In this document: positions 5,908 through 6,772 of the stretch, one piece after another | Position numbering within the stretch: the stretch's first letter is position 1 | How the letters are laid out: each line of letters starts with the position of its first letter | NCBI GenBank assembly: GCA_003136795.1 | Contig: PLDP01000168.1 | Coordinates: 5,348 to 12,119 of the forward strand | Direction: 5' to 3' | Origin: Actinomycetota bacterium | GTDB taxonomy: Bacteria; Actinomycetota; Thermoleophilia; Gaiellales; Gaiellaceae | Length of the DNA stretch: 6,772 nt | Made by a program: the position numbers and the translations under genes | Notes under the pieces: model-generated | What the model was told of the DNA's origin: nothing | The model's database searches: none | What the model saw: the letters and a program-made list of their open reading frames with translations, nothing else

Positions 5908-6129
5908 ATGGGACCGATCACCAACGTCATCGAGCTCTCGCGCGTCCGCTGCCTGGACTGCGGGACGAAGTACGCGAAGCCCGCCGACGGCGGCATGATC
6001 TACGAGAACCCGGGCTGCCCTCGCTGCGGCTACGTGGGGTGGATCGACACCGTCGTTCCGGCTAGTCGGGCCTCACGGCGCCGCTTCGCCGTGGATCTGC
6101 GCCCGCTCCGGATCGCCCAATCGCGCTGA
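5908..6129 (+). CDS. Small zinc-ribbon protein of unknown function
   Basis: This 73-residue frame has two metal knuckles, CLDC (C15, C18) and CPRC (C37, C40), each followed by Gly-aromatic or Gly-Thr-Lys-Tyr context (CGTKY, CGYVGW), with 18 residues between the pairs. This fits a structural zinc ribbon. The knuckles resemble rubredoxin, but the spacing between them is much shorter and the rubredoxin core aromatics are not evident. Residues 1-50 look like a compact real protein. Residues 52-73 are basic (four or more Arg in SRASRRRF) and are encoded antisense to the C-terminus of the neighbouring gamma-glutamyltransferase gene, so this tail may be a recent extension. ATG 5908 was chosen as the first start after the ribF stop, 41 bases upstream; GAGG at 5891-5894 is rather far away. 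I do not recognise the family. A role in RNA or protein binding is possible but is only an inference from the fold and position after ribF. Confidence 0.72.
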   Translation: MGPITNVIELSRVRCLDCGTKYAKPADGGMIYENPGCPRCGYVGWIDTVVPASRASRRRFAVDLRPLRIAQSR

Positions 6130-6772
6130 CGCCGCCGAAGTAGTGGTGCCGCTCGGGCCAGCGGCGCACCTCGCGGCCGCGCCCCTCGAGCCGGGCGAGC
6201 CAGCTCTCGTCGACGCCGGGCTCGGCGTTCAGCACGTGACCGGCGGGATGGAAGCGCGGCCGGTCGATCGCCGCCTGCGGTGGCACGCCGTCGTGCAGCA
6301 CGGCCGCGAGGACGCCGACGAGGGCGGTGCGGAGCCTCGTCCCGCCCGCCGAGCCGATCGCGAGCTCGAGACCGTCGCCCGCGAAGACGAGCGTGGGGGC
6401 CATCATGCTCGCCATGCGCGCCCCGGGTCGAAGCGGCGCCCGCACGAGGTCGGTCTCGCCGAGCATGCTGTTCAGATGCAGGTCGAGGCCGGGCAGCCAG
6501 TCGCCCGAGCCGAGGCCGAGGCTCGACGTGAGCACGCAGGCGTTGCCCTCGCGGTCGACGACGCTGAGGTTGGTGGTGTGCCCGTCGATCGCAGGCTCGT
6601 GCTCGAGCGCTTCGAGGAGCGCGTCTGCCCCGCCGGCGGGATCGAGCTGCGTGAGCGTCTCGGGGATGCCTGAGAGGCCGGCGCGCGTGCGGATGCCGCG
6701 ACCCGCGAACGTGCACGCTGCGGGCTCCGACCACACCGCGGCGTACGAGGCGAGATCGCCGGCGGTGATCGA
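6062..6772 (-). CDS. ggt: Gamma-glutamyltransferase family protein, C-terminal part (5' partial)
   Basis: The frame is open to the window edge and stops at 6062-6064, giving 236 visible residues; the gene's start is beyond 6772. Gamma-glutamyltransferases are Ntn hydrolases that cleave themselves before a Thr and move or hydrolyse gamma-glutamyl groups. The visible part begins with ITAGDLASY (end of the large-subunit core). It then has GHTTNLSVVD with the nucleophile Thr codon at 6575-6577, SSLGLGSGDW, LNSMLGE, RMASMMAPT and GSAGGTRLR, whose GG (6341-6346) forms the oxyanion hole. It ends with RPRFHPAG and YFGGVSAIGR. Two differences from E. coli Ggt stand out: TTN instead of TTH, and only about 60 residues between the DLAxY motif and the nucleophile where E. 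coli has about 140, with no PPPSSGG motif. This resembles a short actinobacterial subgroup. Substrate unknown, and any signal peptide lies outside the window. The gene converges on the zinc-ribbon gene with a 68-base overlap. Confidence 0.9.
   Translation of the reverse strand, partial: SITAGDLASYAAVWSEPAACTFAGRGIRTRAGLSGIPETLTQLDPAGGADALLEALEHEPAIDGHTTNLSVVDREGNACVLTSSLGLGSGDWLPGLDLHLNSMLGETDLVRAPLRPGARMASMMAPTLVFAGDGLELAIGSAGGTRLRTALVGVLAAVLHDGVPPQAAIDRPRFHPAGHVLNAEPGVDESWLARLEGRGREVRRWPERHHYFGGVSAIGRSGAGADPRRSGAVRPD
6072..6095. terminator. Inverted repeat in the convergent overlap, possible two-way terminator
   Basis: CACGGCG (6074-6080) and CGCCGTG (6087-6093) form a perfect 7-bp stem with a 6-base loop, extended by a T-G and a C-G pair to nine pairs. 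It lies exactly where the zinc-ribbon gene and the gamma-glutamyltransferase gene overlap tail to tail. Neither strand has a T-run after it, so it is not a standard intrinsic terminator. U-less hairpins have been proposed as terminators in actinobacteria. It is also coding on both strands, so it may be incidental. Confidence 0.3.

Noticed and set aside
5950..6030. Rubredoxin identity for the small CxxC protein
   Set aside because: The two knuckles look alike, but the spacing of 18 residues between the CxxC pairs is far shorter than in rubredoxins, and the core aromatic pattern is not seen.
6143..6673. 176-codon plus-strand frame opposite the gamma-glutamyltransferase gene
   Set aside because: The minus-strand frame has the catalytic Thr, Gly-Gly and other family motifs; the plus frame has none and reads like an antisense shadow.

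Overview
The window is very GC-rich, with dense co-directional genes, short overlaps and GTG starts. It reads as chromosomal core sequence of an actinobacterium. The short initiation factor IF2 (658 residues), a DUF503 gene between infB and rbfA, and an nrnA-type gene between rbfA and truB fit a deep-branching lineage such as Thermoleophilia better than Streptomyces or Mycobacterium. That placement is an inference from gene content and protein style, not from a database match.

Layout. Positions 1-5866 hold one plus-strand run of translation and RNA-metabolism genes: the 3' end of nusA (1-312), ylxR (312-566, apparent ACG start), infB (570-2546), a DUF503/YlxP gene (2560-2862), rbfA (2878-3267), a DHH/DHHA1 phosphoesterase of the NrnA type (3242-4264), truB (4242-4991) and ribF (4988-5866). 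The genes abut or overlap by 1, 26, 23 and 4 bases at four junctions; the largest gap inside the run is 15 bases. This is the widely conserved nusA-infB-rbfA-truB-ribF cluster. It is missing the ylxQ (L7Ae-like) gene found between ylxR and infB in Bacillus. After ribF, a 41-base gap leads to a small plus-strand zinc-ribbon protein (5908-6129). The window closes with the C-terminal part of a gamma-glutamyltransferase on the minus strand (6062-6772, its start lies beyond the window). The 3' ends of these last two genes overlap by 68 bases tail to tail.

How the genes work together. NusA acts in transcription elongation and antitermination. IF2 starts translation and RbfA matures the 30S subunit. 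YlxR and YlxP are small partners of this cluster. TruB makes pseudouridine 55 in tRNA, the NrnA-type enzyme clears very short RNA and pAp, and RibF makes FMN and FAD. The gamma-glutamyltransferase is unrelated to this run and marks the end of the conserved cluster.

No new multi-gene system is visible. The points that deserve a second look are local: an apparent ACG start codon for ylxR behind a perfect Shine-Dalgarno sequence, a possible leaderless promoter at rbfA, a compact TruB, an uncharacterised zinc-ribbon protein whose tail is encoded antisense to the next gene, and a shortened gamma-glutamyltransferase. No tRNA, rRNA, CRISPR array, insertion sequence or riboswitch was seen, and no stretch over 300 bases lacks a gene.
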